Origin: Schistocerca nitens
Taxonomy: Eukaryota > Arthropoda > Insecta > Orthoptera > Acrididae
Length of the DNA stretch: 64,000 nt
Reading direction: 5' to 3'
Assembly (NCBI RefSeq): GCF_023898315.1
Contig: NC_064614.1
Span: 495,396,109 to 495,460,108 of the forward strand
The translations under genes were made by a program, and so were the position numbers. The notes beneath the pieces were generated by a model. The model worked only from the letters and a program-made list of their open reading frames with translations. It did not search any database and had not been told where the DNA came from. Numbering within the stretch: position 1 is the first letter of the stretch; every line of letters begins with the position of its first letter. Shown piece after piece: positions 22,979 through 34,800 of this stretch.

Positions 22979-25935
22979 ATTCCGGAGGTACAATTGTCCC
23001 CCATTCGGATCTCCGGGCGGGGACTACTGAGGGGGACGTTGTTATCAGGAGAAAGAAAATTGGAATTCCACGGATCAGAGCATGGAATGTCAGATCCCTT
23101 AATTGGGCAGGTAGGTTAGAAAATTTAAAAAGGGAAATGCATAGGTTAAATTTAGATATAGTGGGAATTAGTGATGTTCGGTGGCAGGAGGAACAAAACT
23201 TCTGGTCAGGTGAATACAGGGTTATAAATACAAAATCAAATAGGAGTAATGCAGGAGTAGGTTTAATAATGAATAGGAAAATAGGAATGCCGGTACGCTA
23301 CTACAAACAGCATAGTGAACGCATGATTGTGGCCAAGATAGATACGAAGCCCACGCCTACCACAGTAGTTCAAGTTTATATGCCAACTAGCTCCACAGAT
23401 GACGATGAGATTGATGAAATGTATGATGAGATAAAAGAAATTATTCAGATGGTGAAAGGAGACGAAAATTTAATAGTCATGGGTGACTGGAATTCGATAG
23501 TAGGAAAAGGGGGAGAAGTAAACGTAGTAGGTGAGTAAGGATTGGGGGTAAGATATGAAAGAGGAAGCCGCCTGGTAGAACTTTGCACAGAACATAACAT
23601 AATCGTAGCAGACACTTGGTTCAAGAATCATGAAAGAAGGTTGTATACATGGAAGAACCCCGAGGATACAAGAAGGTATCAGACAGATTAAATAATGGTA
23701 AGACAGAGATTCAGGAACTAGGTTTTAAACTGTAAGACATTTCCAGGAGCAGATGTGGGCTCTGACCACAATCTATTGGTTATGAACTGCAGATTAGAAC
23801 TGAAGATACTGCAAAAAGGTGGGAATTTGAGGAGATGGGACCTGGGTAAACTGAAAGAACCAGAGGTTGTAGAGAGCTTGAGGGAGAGCATTTGGGAACG
23901 ATTGACAAGAATGGGGGAAAAATATAATAGAAGAAGAATGGGTAGCTTTGAGAGACGAAATAGCGAAAGTAGCAGAGGATCAAGTAGGTAAAAAGACGAG
24001 AGCTAATAGAAATCCTTGGGTAACACAAGAGATATTGAATTTAATTGATGAAAGGAGAAAATATAAAAATGCAGTAAATGAAGCAGGCAAAAAGAAATAC
24101 AAACGTCTCAAAAATGAGATCGACAGGGAGTGCAAAATGCCTAAGCAGGGATGGCTAGAGGACAAATGTAATGATGCAGAGGTACATATCGCTAGGGGTA
24201 AGATAGATACTGCCTACAGGAAAACTAAAGAGGCTTTTGGAGAAAAGAGAACCACTTGCATGAATATCAAGAACTCAGATGGAAACCCAGTTCTAAGCAA
24301 AGAAGGGAAAGCAGAAAGGTGGAAGGAGTATATAGAGGGTCTATACAAGGGCCATGTTCCTGAGGACAATATTATAGAAATGGAAGACAATGTAGATGAA
24401 GATGAAATAGGAGATATGATACAGCGTGAAGAATTTGACACAGCACTGAAAGAGCTGAGTCGAAACAAGGCCCCGGGAGTAGACAACATTCCATTAGAAC
24501 TACTGATAGCCTTGGGAGAGCCAGCCATGAGAAAACTGTTCCATATGGTGAGCAAGGTATATTCCCTCAGACTTCGAAAAGAATATAATAATTCCAATCC
24601 CAAAGAAAGCAGGTGTTGACAAATGTGAAAATTACCGAACTATCAGTTTAATAAGCCACAGCTGCAAAATACTAACGCGAATTCTTTACAGACGAATGAA
24701 AAAACTGGTAGAAGCCGACCTCGGGGAAGATCAGTTTGGATTCCGTAGAAATCTTGGAACATGTGAGGCCATACTGACCCTAAGACGTATCGTAGAAAAT
24801 AGATTAAGGAAAGGCAAGCCCACGTTTCTAGCATTTGTAGACTTAAAGAAAGCTTTTGACAGTGTTGACTGGAATACTCTCTTTCAAATACTGGGAGCGA
24901 AAGGCTATTTACAATTTGTACAGAAACCAGATGGCAGTTATAAGAGTGGAGGGGCATGAAAGGGAAGCAGTGGTTGGGAAGGGAGTGAGGCAGGGTTTTA
25001 GCCTATCCCCGATGTTATTCAATCTGTATATTGAGCAAGCAGTAAAGGAAACAAAAAAAAAAAAATTCGGAGTTGGAATTAAAATCGATGGAGAAGAAAT
25101 AAAAACTTCGAGGTTCGCCGATGACATTGTAATTCTGTCAGAGACAGCAAAGGACCTGGAAGAGCAGCTGAACGGAATGGACAGGATATAAGATGAACAT
25201 CAGCAAAACCAAAACGAGGATAATGGAATGTATTCGAATTAAATCGGGTGATGCTGCGGGAATTAGATTAGGAAATGAGACGCTTAACGTAGTAAAGGAT
25301 TCTTGCTATTTGGGGAGCAAAATAACTGATGATGGTCGAAGTAGAGAGGATATTAAATGTAGACTGGCAATGGCAAGGAAAGTGTTTCTGAAGATGAGAA
25401 ATTTGTTAACATCGAGTATAGATTTAAGTGACAGCAAGTCGTTTCTGAAAGTATTTGTATGGAGGGTAGCCATGTATGGAAGTGAAACATGGACGATAAA
25501 TAGTTTAGACAAGAAGAGAATAGAAGCTTTCGAAATGTGATGCTACAGAAGAATGCTGAAGATTAGATGGCTAGATCACATAACTAATGAGAAGCTTTCC
25601 AGAATGAGATTTCCACTCTGCAGCGGAGTGTGCGCTGTTTCTTAATGAGGAGGTATTGAATATTATTGGAGAGAAGATAAAGGTGTGGCACAACTTGACT
25701 AGAAGAAGGGATCGGTTGGTAGGACATATTCTGAGGCATCAAGGGTCACCAGTTTAATATTTGAAGGCAGCGTGGAGGGTAAAAATCGGAGAGGGCGACC
25801 AAGAGATGAATACACTAAACAGATTCAGAAGGAAGTAGGTTGCAGTAGGTACTGGGAGATGAAGAAGCTTGCACAGGATGAAGTAGCATGGAGAGCTGCA
25901 ACAAACCAGTCTTTGGACTGAACACCACAACAACG
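22979..25935 (+). mobile_element. RTE-clade LINE, copy B, 5'-truncated
   Basis: It starts in the leader (cattcggatctccgggcgg) and gives, in separated frames: the endonuclease start MHRLNLDIVGISDVRWQEEQ (23137); MVKGDENLIVMGDWNSIVGK (23450); LSRNKAPGVDNIPLELLIAL (24452); DLGEDQFGFRRNLGT (24717); RQGFSLSPMLFNLYI (24988); SRFADDIVILSE (25109) with the FADD box intact; and the C-terminal YGSETWTINSLDKKRIEAFE (25476). Frameshifts and stops occur near 23540, 23690, 23930, 24620, 24960 and 25190. The 3' end is caccacaacaac. A 52-bp insertion sits at 25591-25642. The copy is dead, but the RT catalytic motif is visible. Confidence 0.9.
25591..25642. mobile_element. 52-bp insertion with TAATGA duplication
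   Basis: Relative to RTE copies A and C (taatgatgaagtattgaat-type sequence), copy B carries 52 extra bases containing gagatttccactctgcagcg. They are bounded by taatga at 25585-25590 and 25643-25648. I associate this phrase with a common orthopteran repeat, but that is from memory. Confidence 0.65.
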
Positions 25936-26468
25936 CAATGATGCATAGGTGATGGATTGGTCGAGAAAGTCCAGTGGCATGACTTTACCGTTTACCGGAC
26001 CTGAATCTGTTGGATTTCTGACCTTTGGGATACTGAAAGGCATTGATGTGTACCCAATTCACCGACAATATGTAGACGTTGTAAGAATGTGACAGAAATA
26101 CATGTGGCACAATTCGAAAACAGTGGGTGATGGGCTGAAGGACGTGTCAAGATTTGTGGTAACCATATGTAGTACAGCATAAACAGCATAGTGTGTGTAT
26201 TTCTAACTAACAGACAGATGAGAAAGGGAGGAGAGACTGGCCCATATTTTAACAGTATTGATTTATAGACATATCATTATAGGAACTTTTCTTGTAGTCT
26301 TGACCAATACTACCTACTGTGGACCTATATGTCACTTTCCTAAAATATCCTGTGTTATTAATAAAATAAAATAACTTGAATGATACGCAAAATCTAACTT
26401 TTGAGCATTTTAGTGGAGTATTATAAGCAACTTATGTAAGTGTTGCCATCTGATGTTTTGTGAAAAGG
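25936..26468. other. Unrecognised DNA
   Basis: No gene or repeat was recognised between the RTE tail and the mariner-like element. Confidence 0.4.
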
Positions 26469-26588
26469 TACCGGGTGATTATAATTAAATTGTAGCCACT
26501 CTCGAAGATACAGTATGGGCTGTAATTATCGTATGGCAGCGAAACTCGTTAGATGCGCTAGCAAATTAATACTGAAAAAATTACTTTC

Positions 26589-26785
26589 GCCGGCCAGAGT
26601 GGCCAAGCGGTTCCAGGCGCCTCAGTCTGGAACCGCGAGACCGCTACGGTCGCAGGTTCGAATCCTGCCTCGGGGAATCGATGTGTGTGACGTCCTTAGG
26701 TTAGTTAGGTTTAAGCAGTTCTAAGTTCTAGGGGACTGATGACCTCAGAAGTTAAGTCCCATAGCGCTCAGAGTCATTTGAACCA
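26589..26785 (+). mobile_element. tRNA-headed SINE, family 2
   Basis: Starts gccggccagagtggccaagc, has the B-box ggttcgaatcc, and ends gagtcatttgaacc. The flanks show only a diverged repeat (aaattactttc before, aaattaactcc after). It is inserted in the 5' non-coding part of the mariner-like element. Confidence 0.85.
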
Positions 26786-26893
26786 AATTAACTCCATTTT
26801 TCCAACCAGGTGCAAATCTGGCGCTGTGCACTGTTTGTGTGACGACATGACATTCACGCCGCCATCTGACAAACCATAACGTGAGTGAACAGT

Positions 26894-27971
26894 ATGGCTA
26901 ACGAAAAGATAAACTGTGCGCTGTTAATGAAACTGTTTTATGTGAACGGCACCAATTAGAGTGCTGCATGGAAAGGGTATTGCCGATTCAATGGTTTGAG
27001 GAGAGGCCTGATATCGTTAAATGGTTTGAAGAAGATAATAATGAAATTCGAAAACACGAGTGAGCTTGGTGTGGCACCTGTAAGAGGAAGGCGTCCTATC
27101 CCGATGGAAGCTATCGACGGGGTTGCTGTCTCTGTAACTGTCCATACAGCACGTGGCCCGGCTAGTGCTAGGGCTCGTGCAGTGACACCCATGGTCAACA
27201 GTACGGAAAGTTTTGTGGAGTGTTTTAGACTGGTACCCGTACAGGATCCAGGCTGTGCAGCAACTGAAACCTCATGGTCCACTGCAACATTCTGAATCTG
27301 CTCTTCGGTTTCTGGCGCGTATCGAAGTTGATGACGTGTGGCCGGGCAATATTCTGTGGAGTGACGATGCGCATTTTACACTGTAGGCTGAAGTGAAAAC
27401 TCAGAAGTGTCGAATTTGGGGTACTGTTAAGCCGAGTGTTGTGCACGAAGAGCCATTACATTCGCCGTGTGTGACTATGTTGTGTGGATTCACAGGCACT
27501 TTATTTCTCGGTCTGTTCTTCTTTGAAAAGAATACATCCAGATGGCCTGTCAGGTGTACTGCAAAGTCTGCGCGTTGTCGAGACCACCTTGTACAGCATG
27601 TGACTGTTGCTTTGGAAGAGCGCAACTGTGTGGAAACCGCGCACCCTAGAAAGATGGGGCAACACTTCATGTCATTCGCTAGAGAACGATCTGCTTAATG
27701 TAACCTTCCACAAAAGTATTATCTCCAAAGGTTTTTCATACCCATGACCTACAAGATCATCTGATCGGAATTTGTGTGACCTTTGGTTCGGAGGATACCT
27801 AAAAGGACGCATTTACCACGGACACGATCTCTACCTGATGCGAAGGCCTGTATACAAGAAGATGCTGCTCAGATTCCACAGGAACTGCTGCAAGCAACTG
27901 TTGATCACACGGTTTTACTGATGCAGCATCTCATCGACGACTCTAGTGCTCATATTGAACAAATTATGTAA
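26894..27971 (+). pseudogene. Mariner-like transposase, degenerate
   Basis: Starts MANEKINCALLMKLFYVNGT, followed by the helix-turn-helix region GLKKIIMKFENTSELGV (27021) and the linker GRRPIPMEAIDGVAVSV (27087). Later blocks are shifted between frames: FLARIEVDDVWPGNILWSDD-like sequence near 27310-27370 (first catalytic Asp region), NSEVSNLG-like, and VARRSRALEERNC near 27600-27640. It ends with a LLQATVDHTVLLMQHLIDD block (27884) and HIEQIM. Stops and frameshifts after about residue 130 destroy the frame. The family cuts and pastes DNA at TA sites. This copy is inactive. Confidence 0.75.
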
Positions 27972-27987
27972 GCGCCGTATAGTAATA

Positions 27988-29396
27988 CACAGAATAGCCA
28001 AAGACACTGATACACATGCCTAATATTGTGTAAGGCCCTCGCGAGCAGTCAGAAGTGACGCAACACGACGTGGCATGGACTCAACTAATGTCTGTAGTAG
28101 TGCTGGAGGGAATTGACACCATGAATCCTGCAGGGCTGTCCATAAATCTGTAAGAGTACGACGGGGTGGAGGTCTCTCCTAAACAGCACGTTGCAAGGCA
28201 CCCCGGATATGCTCAATAATGTTCATGTCTGGGGATTTTGGTGGCTATCGGAAGTGTGAAAACTCAGAAGAATATCCCTGGAGCCACAGTGTAGCAATTC
28301 TGGACGTGTGGGGTATCGCATTGTCCTGCTGGAATTGCTCAAGTCCGTCGGAATGCACGGTGGACATGAATGTATGCAGGTGATCAGACAGGATACTTAC
28401 GTAGGTGTTCAAAAATGGTTCATATGGCTCTGACCACTATGGGACTTAATTTCTGAGGTCATCAGTCCCCTAGAACTTAGAACTACTTAAACCTAACTAA
28501 CCTAAGGACATCACACACATCCATGCCCGAGGCAGGATTCGAACCGGCGACCGTAGCGGTCGCGCGGTTCCAGACTGTAGCGCCTAGAACCGTTCGGCCA
28601 CTCCGGGCGGCTACGTACGTGTCACCTGTCATAGTCGTGTCTAGACGTATCAGAAGTCCCATGTCACTGCACCTGCACACGCACCACGCCATTACAGAGC
28701 CTCCACCAACTTCCACAACCCTCAGCTGACATGCAGAGTCCATGGATTCATGTGGTTGTCTCCATACCCGTACACGTCCATCCGCACGATAGAATTTGCA
28801 ACGAGACTCGTCCTACCAGGCAGCTTGTTTCCAGTCATCAACAGTCCAGTGTCGGTGTTGAAGGGCCCAGACGAGGCGTAAAGCTTTGTGTCGTGTAGAC
28901 ATGAAGGGTACATGAGTGGGCCTTCGGCTCCGAGAGCCCATATCGATGATGTTTCGTTGAATGGTTCGCACGCTGAAACTTGTTGATCGCCCGACATTGT
29001 CATCTTCAGCAGTACGTGAAAGGGTTGCGCTTCTGTCACGCCGAATAACGCTCTTCAGTCGTCGTTGGTCCCATTCTTGTAGGATCTTTCTCCGGCCGCA
29101 GATCTGACGTTTTTCCGGATTCCTGATATTCACGGTACACTCGTGAAATGGTCGTACGGGATAATCCCCACTTCATTGCTACCTCGGAGATGCTGTGTCC
29201 CACCGCTCGTGTTCCGACTATAACACCACGTTCAAACCTACATCTTGGTAACATGCCATTGTAGCAGGTCTAACACCTGCGACAGACAATTGTTGTCTTA
29301 CATAGGCAATACCAACCACAGCGCCGTATTCTGCTTGTTTACATATCTCTGGACATGAATATGCATGCCTATACCAGTTTTCTTGGCGCTTCAGTG
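27988..29396 (-). mobile_element. Tc1-family transposon nested in mariner-like element
   Basis: On the minus strand it starts cactgaagcgccaagaaaac, and the other end is cacagaatagccaaagacac, so the ends are inverted repeats. TA flanks both sides (27986-27987 and 29397-29398). Transposase pieces on the minus strand are GHSISEVAMKWGLSRTTISR (29150-29210), WDQRRLKSVIRRDRSATLSR (29010-29070) and VRTIQRNIIDMGSRSRR (28910-28960), and VEVGGGSVMAW follows the SINE-distal part (28700). The helix-turn-helix pair is well preserved, but frameshifts and the SINE at 28408 disrupt the catalytic domain. Confidence 0.9.
28408..28611 (-). mobile_element. tRNA-headed SINE, family 2
   Basis: On the minus strand it starts gcccggagtggccgaacggt, has ggttcgaatcc, and ends gaaccatttttgaa. 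It is flanked by 10-bp repeats with one mismatch: tacgtaggtg at 28398-28407 and tacgtacgtg at 28612-28621. It is inserted within the Tc1 transposase region. Confidence 0.9.
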
Positions 29397-29734
29397 TATA
29401 GTGAACATTATACCTCTTGCATTTACAGCGCGAGATTTCCACCTGGTGGCCAAAATTGGAACTAATTTTTTTCCCAGCTTGAATCGGCTCCTCAATAACG
29501 CGTTAGCATATCTACCAGTACTGCTGCCATACGATGATTGCACTGGACCTCTGTGAATAGCTGCACTTTAATAATAACAATCCAGTAGTTTCTGCCTCTT
29601 AAATAAAAATACGTTGAAGATTTTTTTGAGTTATTCCATATCCATGAGGAACATTGAAATTAGAATCTATGAAAAGGATGTTATTATACATCGTTTCTTA
29701 AAAATACGTGTTACGTATTCTTTTTTAACGATGT

Positions 29735-29790
29735 GCTTGAGGGTCTACTCATTATGGATCTGAGGTGCAAGATGTATACTAATCTAATCT
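29735..29790 (+). mobile_element. LINE 3'-tail fragment (AATCT-tailed family)
   Basis: It contains ctactcattatggatctgag and ends actaatctaatct, as do the 3' ends at 37671 and (inverted) 11018. Only the last 50-60 bp are recognisable. Confidence 0.5.
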
Positions 29791-29984
29791 AGGGGACAAT
29801 GCATTGATAAGCTGAGAGAAAATAGTGATGGGCAGCCAAGAGTGAGACCTCAAAAACCCTCAGAAGGGAGTCAAGTGTGTTCTAATGGAGCCATAGAGGG
29901 AGCTACGTGGGAGTTTCCAGCTTCAGTCCTCGTTCCAACCTCCTCGTCACCTGTGCCCTGATCCAGTGCTGCTCGTCGCTCGTA

Positions 29985-30147
29985 ATGGCTTCTCAATGCC
30001 ACCGCTTCCTTCTCCTCGTCGTCTGTGCAATCGTGGTAGTATTTCCCTGCACTTTCTTTCCGTTGCTCCCGTTGCTCACTGCAGACGATTCCTCATGTCT
30101 GTATAACTGTCCCGAGCTGTCGTATAAGAACCTGCTGCTCAGCAATG
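29985..30147 (+). CDS. Candidate first exon of a small secreted peptide
   Basis: An ATG opens a frame reading MASQCHRFLLLVVCAIVVVF, a convincing hydrophobic signal-peptide core. A possible cleavage region after LLPLLTA is followed by DDSSCLYNCPELSYKNLLLS. The exon would end at aatg|gtaggc, a plausible though not strong donor, in phase 1. If there is no splicing, the frame stops at 30159-30161 after 58 residues. I recognise no family: the CxxxC spacing and the short mature part would suit a small secreted peptide, but that is inference. The pyrimidine-rich sequence upstream differs from the surrounding AT-rich DNA. It could still be a chance hydrophobic frame. Confidence 0.3.
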
Positions 30148-30161
30148 GTAGGCAGCTATAA

Positions 30162-30902
30162 GATTTCGATGTGTGTGGGTAAACGAGCGATGAGAGCGGT
30201 TGCAGCATGGTTCTTGTAGGCTACTGGTGATGCTACATTACTCTGTGAAAATATCTGACATGGTGGTTCTAACATACTTGTGTGTTTCCATTGCGTCGGT
30301 CTTCTCGTCTTAAGAATATTGTGCTGTTGAGTGGTACTGATTACAGTATGTACTTCAGCATGTGAAGATATGATGATTAGTACCATTTCGGGCTTGGCAC
30401 ACCAGGATTAACAGCTGGGCCACCTCGCACTGGGTGATTGGCTCGCTGGAGGACGGCGGGCGAATATTCCCAAACATCACTGGCCGCACTTGAGTTGGTA
30501 GCTCGAATGGAGATAATATTCTGCAGCGGACGCGATCTGTGTTTTGCAGGGAACAATGTCTTTAGCAGTGGTCGCTGTAATGGTTTAACGATTTTATTGA
30601 CACTGTTTCACTAAATGACAGTATAAAAAAATTGAAAGTAGCAAAATGTCTATTACCATTCTTATGTCACACATGTGTCCGACAAATTGAGGCACAGCAG
30701 TGCTAACATCACTGCATATTATTCAGTCTCAATCACACAAAAGGCAGTAGCGTCTTCAGATGATATACATAAACTCATCAGACAGGTTTTTTTTTCATTA
30801 AATTCTTGCTAGTGTTCCTTTCCTGACTCAGGATTACTCAACAGATCAGAGTAAATTACTGTATTCAGGATGACATGGACCATGCTTGAATACTGACTTC
30901 CG
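30162..30902. other. Unrecognised DNA
   Basis: No further exon or repeat was recognised. A short poly-T tract is present near 30789. Confidence 0.4.
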
Positions 30903-31085
30903 TTCAAAAATGGTTCAAATGGCTCTAAGCACGATGGGACTTACCATCTGAGGTCATCAATCCACCTAACTAACCTAAGGACATCACACACATCCACGCC
31001 CAAGGCAGGATCCGAACCTGCGACCATAGCAGGAACGCGGCTGCGGAGTGAAGCGCCTAGAAACTCTCGGCCAGAACGGCCGGCT
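30903..31085 (-). mobile_element. tRNA-headed SINE, family 2, internally deleted
   Basis: On the minus strand it starts ccggccgttctggccgagag and ends gccatttgaaccatttttga, with part of the usual body missing. Flanks are tgacttccg (30894-30902) and tgactttcg (31086-31094), 9 bp with one mismatch. It lies only 38 bp from the LTR element. Confidence 0.85.
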
Positions 31086-31123
31086 TGACTTTCGTCTTCT
31101 AAAATTGTTCCATTAGGGAAGAT

Positions 31124-31826
31124 TGTAGCGTCCCCTTAGAAAACTTAATGAATTACTGTGCTGGTAAACCCCTTAGATTATTGATTTTCAAACAGCTGAG
31201 TAAAACTGAACGTACGCAGACATTTCGCTCTTTACCTATTCTGATCAACACTAAACTGACACACAATATTTTTAGCGCAACGCAATCTGATTTTCAATAA
31301 TCCCTACAAGAGAATGGCCCTGACTAATATTAACCTATACGTTTCACAAATCACTTACCTCACAAAAATCTTCATTGCTCGAACTACTGCAATACAGCGA
31401 GCGCCACTACTGCCAGCTAAATAAAAGATTCTAACTACTGAAGGCACTAACTACTGATAGGCATAGATAGCAAATGAAAGATTTTGATAGAGAACAAACA
31501 ATGTATTTACCTTAATAGTGTTCAAAAGTCATAATATATATAGCAGTTCATGGCATCCAGTCTTACAAATTTACTGTCTCTGATGGACACACGTCCAGAT
31601 CGTCCGCTCTCAAAACTCCGCCATCTCTCCCCCCACATCCACCACTGCTGGCGGCTCACCTCCAACTGTGCAACGCTAGGCGCTGTTAACAGCCAACTGC
31701 CCAACACTACAATAACAACTTCCAACAATGCAAACCAGCCACAGGCTGCACACAGCACAGCCAGTGATTTTCATACAGAGCGCTACGTGGCGTTACCAAT
31801 ATAAAAAACTAAACAGCCTACTTACA
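31124..31826 (-). repeat. 3' LTR
   Basis: 703 bp. On the minus strand it runs from tgtaagtaggctg to ggacgctaca. A TATA-like tatatatattatgac (minus) lies about 290 bp from its 5' end. Its small open frames are not conserved genes; they also appear in the other LTR because the two sequences are nearly the same. Confidence 0.9.
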
Positions 31827-34800
31827 TAGCCACCATGCTCCCCACAAAAAATTTTACAAATTGTTTTGGGCAGTGGCCAATACAGATTTGAAAAAAAACT
31901 TTTCATAATTACAATAACAAAGATATCATATGCACACACTTATTGATACAATGTTGGTCAAAAGCTAAAATTTGCTTACAGTTCGTAAAGACTGCCCTTA
32001 TCATTCATCACAGTAGTAATTACAGTTTTCTCACAAAGTCTCTTTAGTAAAAGAAAATGCACATGGAAGTAGTGGATTTCCATGCAGTCTTGAAGAAGTA
32101 GTGTTGTCCTTCCAACGCAAAGACAGTGCTGACTCTTGACATGCAAACAGGTAATGGGCCACAACAGAGTAAACCCACAGCAGAGTCAGTCGAAGTTTTG
32201 AAGAATATTGGTAGGTAGGTCATCACAGAGCAGACCCACTGTAGTCCCAGTAGAGATTACGGTATTGGTGGGCCACCAGAGATGCAGACCCACTGCAGTC
32301 CTTGTAGAAATAATGGTATTGGTGGGCCATCAAAGATGCAGACCGACCGTAGTCCTCGTAGAGATGGCCAGCAGCCATCTGTTGCGACTGTGCAGGTGCA
32401 CAATCACCATCGAAGAGTCTTGCGGACAATATAGCAAGTCCATGAACCACCACTTGTGCACTCACAAAATTTTTTTTTTGAAATGTCTTTAGAACCAGCA
32501 ATGCTGTTAACCAGTCTGTGCAGTGAAAAGAGTGCTTACAACTTACAACTTACTTAATTTCATGAACTGGTGTCAATTACAATTTTATAACATGAGAATA
32601 CAATAACAAAGGTACAAAATACATCATTAAAGAACATAACAATAAAGACAACATTTGTAGTAGTACAGGCTTTACAAAAGAATAGAAATAAACAGATACA
32701 TCAGTATTACAGGAATTATGACATAAATAAATATATAAAATAATGAGAATAGTTTTCGATACATTAATTTCACACATGAGCACTAAAACAGAACGGAATA
32801 AATAATGTCTAAACATCTTTACAAAGAAAATAACATAGTATTTCAAAAATTCTACAACATAAATCTTATTAGCTAAACACATAAAGACAGGAAAAGGACA
32901 AAAACACAAGGGTACATAAACACATAGCGGAATAGTACAAAAGGAAAGACAGGGTTCGTTTTCAGTGTAACATTTGGTACTGCAGTCCAACCCAAAACTT
33001 CATTCCATAGATCTTTCCTCTTATTTCAACGTTTGTTTCCGCAAAAAAAATCCTATCCAAGCATGCTTTCTGTATTTTTATGTCCACATATTTCTTACCT
33101 CATTATTTATTTTCCATTATCTTACCTCATCATTTATTTCCAAGAAAATCCTACCTAAACCTGTTGTCCCTAAACCATACTTTTTTGTTCATACCCTCTT
33201 TCAAAATACTTTTTTGGCCAAACCATTTTCTTATAGCTTCTCAATGCATTTCTTCCAATTCATCACAACTCGTTCCCTTATATAGCCTACCCCATCTTAA
33301 GCTAACTTAAATCTACTGAGCTCAGATGCATAAACTAAGGGACGAGGCAATGCAGCAGCACAAAACAACACAAACAGCAATGACAAAAAATGTAAATTTG
33401 CAAAGCAAGCAGCATTATAGAAATTAGCAAAGCAAATACAACTAATGTGAGGCAATGAGCAGCAACAAGAAAAATAAATTTACTAGTAAAACTAGCTTAA
33501 TACAATGCAAAATTCAGTAGAACTATGCCTGGCAAACAGCAGCAGAAAATGCAATAACTTATACCTAAACATGACAAACCCACAAGCAGAAAAAATAGTA
33601 CAGTAAAGATGGCCATGTCTAATACATATGTCACATCTTAATACTGGAAAGATGCATCACAAAAATTTACTCTGCAAAAAGTTATCAAATCGTTGACAAA
33701 AATTATGTATGCAATTCCTGTGAAGTGGAAATGTCTTTTTGTGCTCCCTTGTTTTTTTTTGGAAGAACATCATAAAATTATTATTTACTGGATCTGTAGG
33801 CATAAAATAACTATATTAGTACATCTATTAAATTTTATTTTAACCAATGCTGCAGTGCAGCTAGAAACTAGATATTAAACAAAATGAGCAATCTCTCAGC
33901 TAGAAAGACAGTAGATGTAAAATGTTCCTCATCATTTCATTAGGCATTTTAGTAAATATCATAAATTAAGAGCACCACAGTGTAATCATATGTTTTCAAG
34001 TTCGAGCTTGTCGTATTTGCGATGCTTTCTACAAAGGAATGTCAATAGCGAGGTTAACGGCCTCTTTTTTTCTCCACCTAATGGCTTTTTCCCCAGGCGA
34101 CTCACACAGCTGGTCGCCCATAATGCATTATGTCAAGGGCACTTAGCTTTCTTACCGAAATATTTACGACAGCAGTTTGCACTACAGTGACAGTCTCATA
34201 TAAAAACTTTCACAGGTCGAGAATTTGTGTTACAAGTGTGTAGAAACAAAATCCTATAAATATAACACTTTCCAAAAAATTTTCGTCTGCAATGTAATAC
34301 ATTCACGCATTTACACACATTTCATAACTCTTAAAGTACGATTCTTGGTTTCCAACATCCTTTTTCACAAATCAGCCTCCCTAACAACTACTCATTATTC
34401 CTTACTTTATTACACATATACATATTCATCGACATTCTTCAATATTTCATCATTATAAGTATGTAGCATAATCAGATTCCTCATATTGCATCAGCTTAGT
34501 GATCATAAGCATACCTCAACAGCATAATACACATAGTCATCGTAATAATAACATCATAACACCTCAGTCAAATCTCAAAATCGTCGTAGCTTTCTGCAAT
34601 AATTTCAAAACCTAAAAGGAATTCTGTGCTCATTTCAATAGTGTCATTTACCTCAAACGTACTTTAAAAATCATGATCCCATACCAAACACATCATTCAA
34701 AGTTCTCATAGTATCACAATGGTTCCGAAAAATATGAAGGGTTCACACAGTACAGACAAAATACAATTTTATAAGTTTGAAGTTATCCAGCTGTGTAATT

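Larger units (their letters stand above)
26471..29585 (+). mobile_element. Mariner-like element, split by nested insertions
   Basis: The left end is ccgggtgattataattaaat and the right end, read inward, is ctggattgttattattaaag, an imperfect terminal inverted repeat. TA flanks both ends (26469-26470 and 29586-29587). The element is interrupted by a SINE at 26589-26785 and by a complete Tc1 element at 27988-29396 in its 3' untranslated part. The sequence after the Tc1 (29399-29585) is read as the remainder of this element. Removing the insertions leaves about 1.5 kb. Confidence 0.7.

Noticed and set aside
31522-31758. 78-codon minus-strand frame repeated at 40662-40898
   Set aside because: It occurs twice only because it lies in the two LTRs. 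There is no sign of a protein family.
32577-32990. 137-codon hydrophobic minus-strand frame inside the LTR element, considered as an envelope-like protein
   Set aside because: Low complexity, no signal peptide or cleavage pattern and no cysteine framework of a known family. The position fits but the sequence does not support it.
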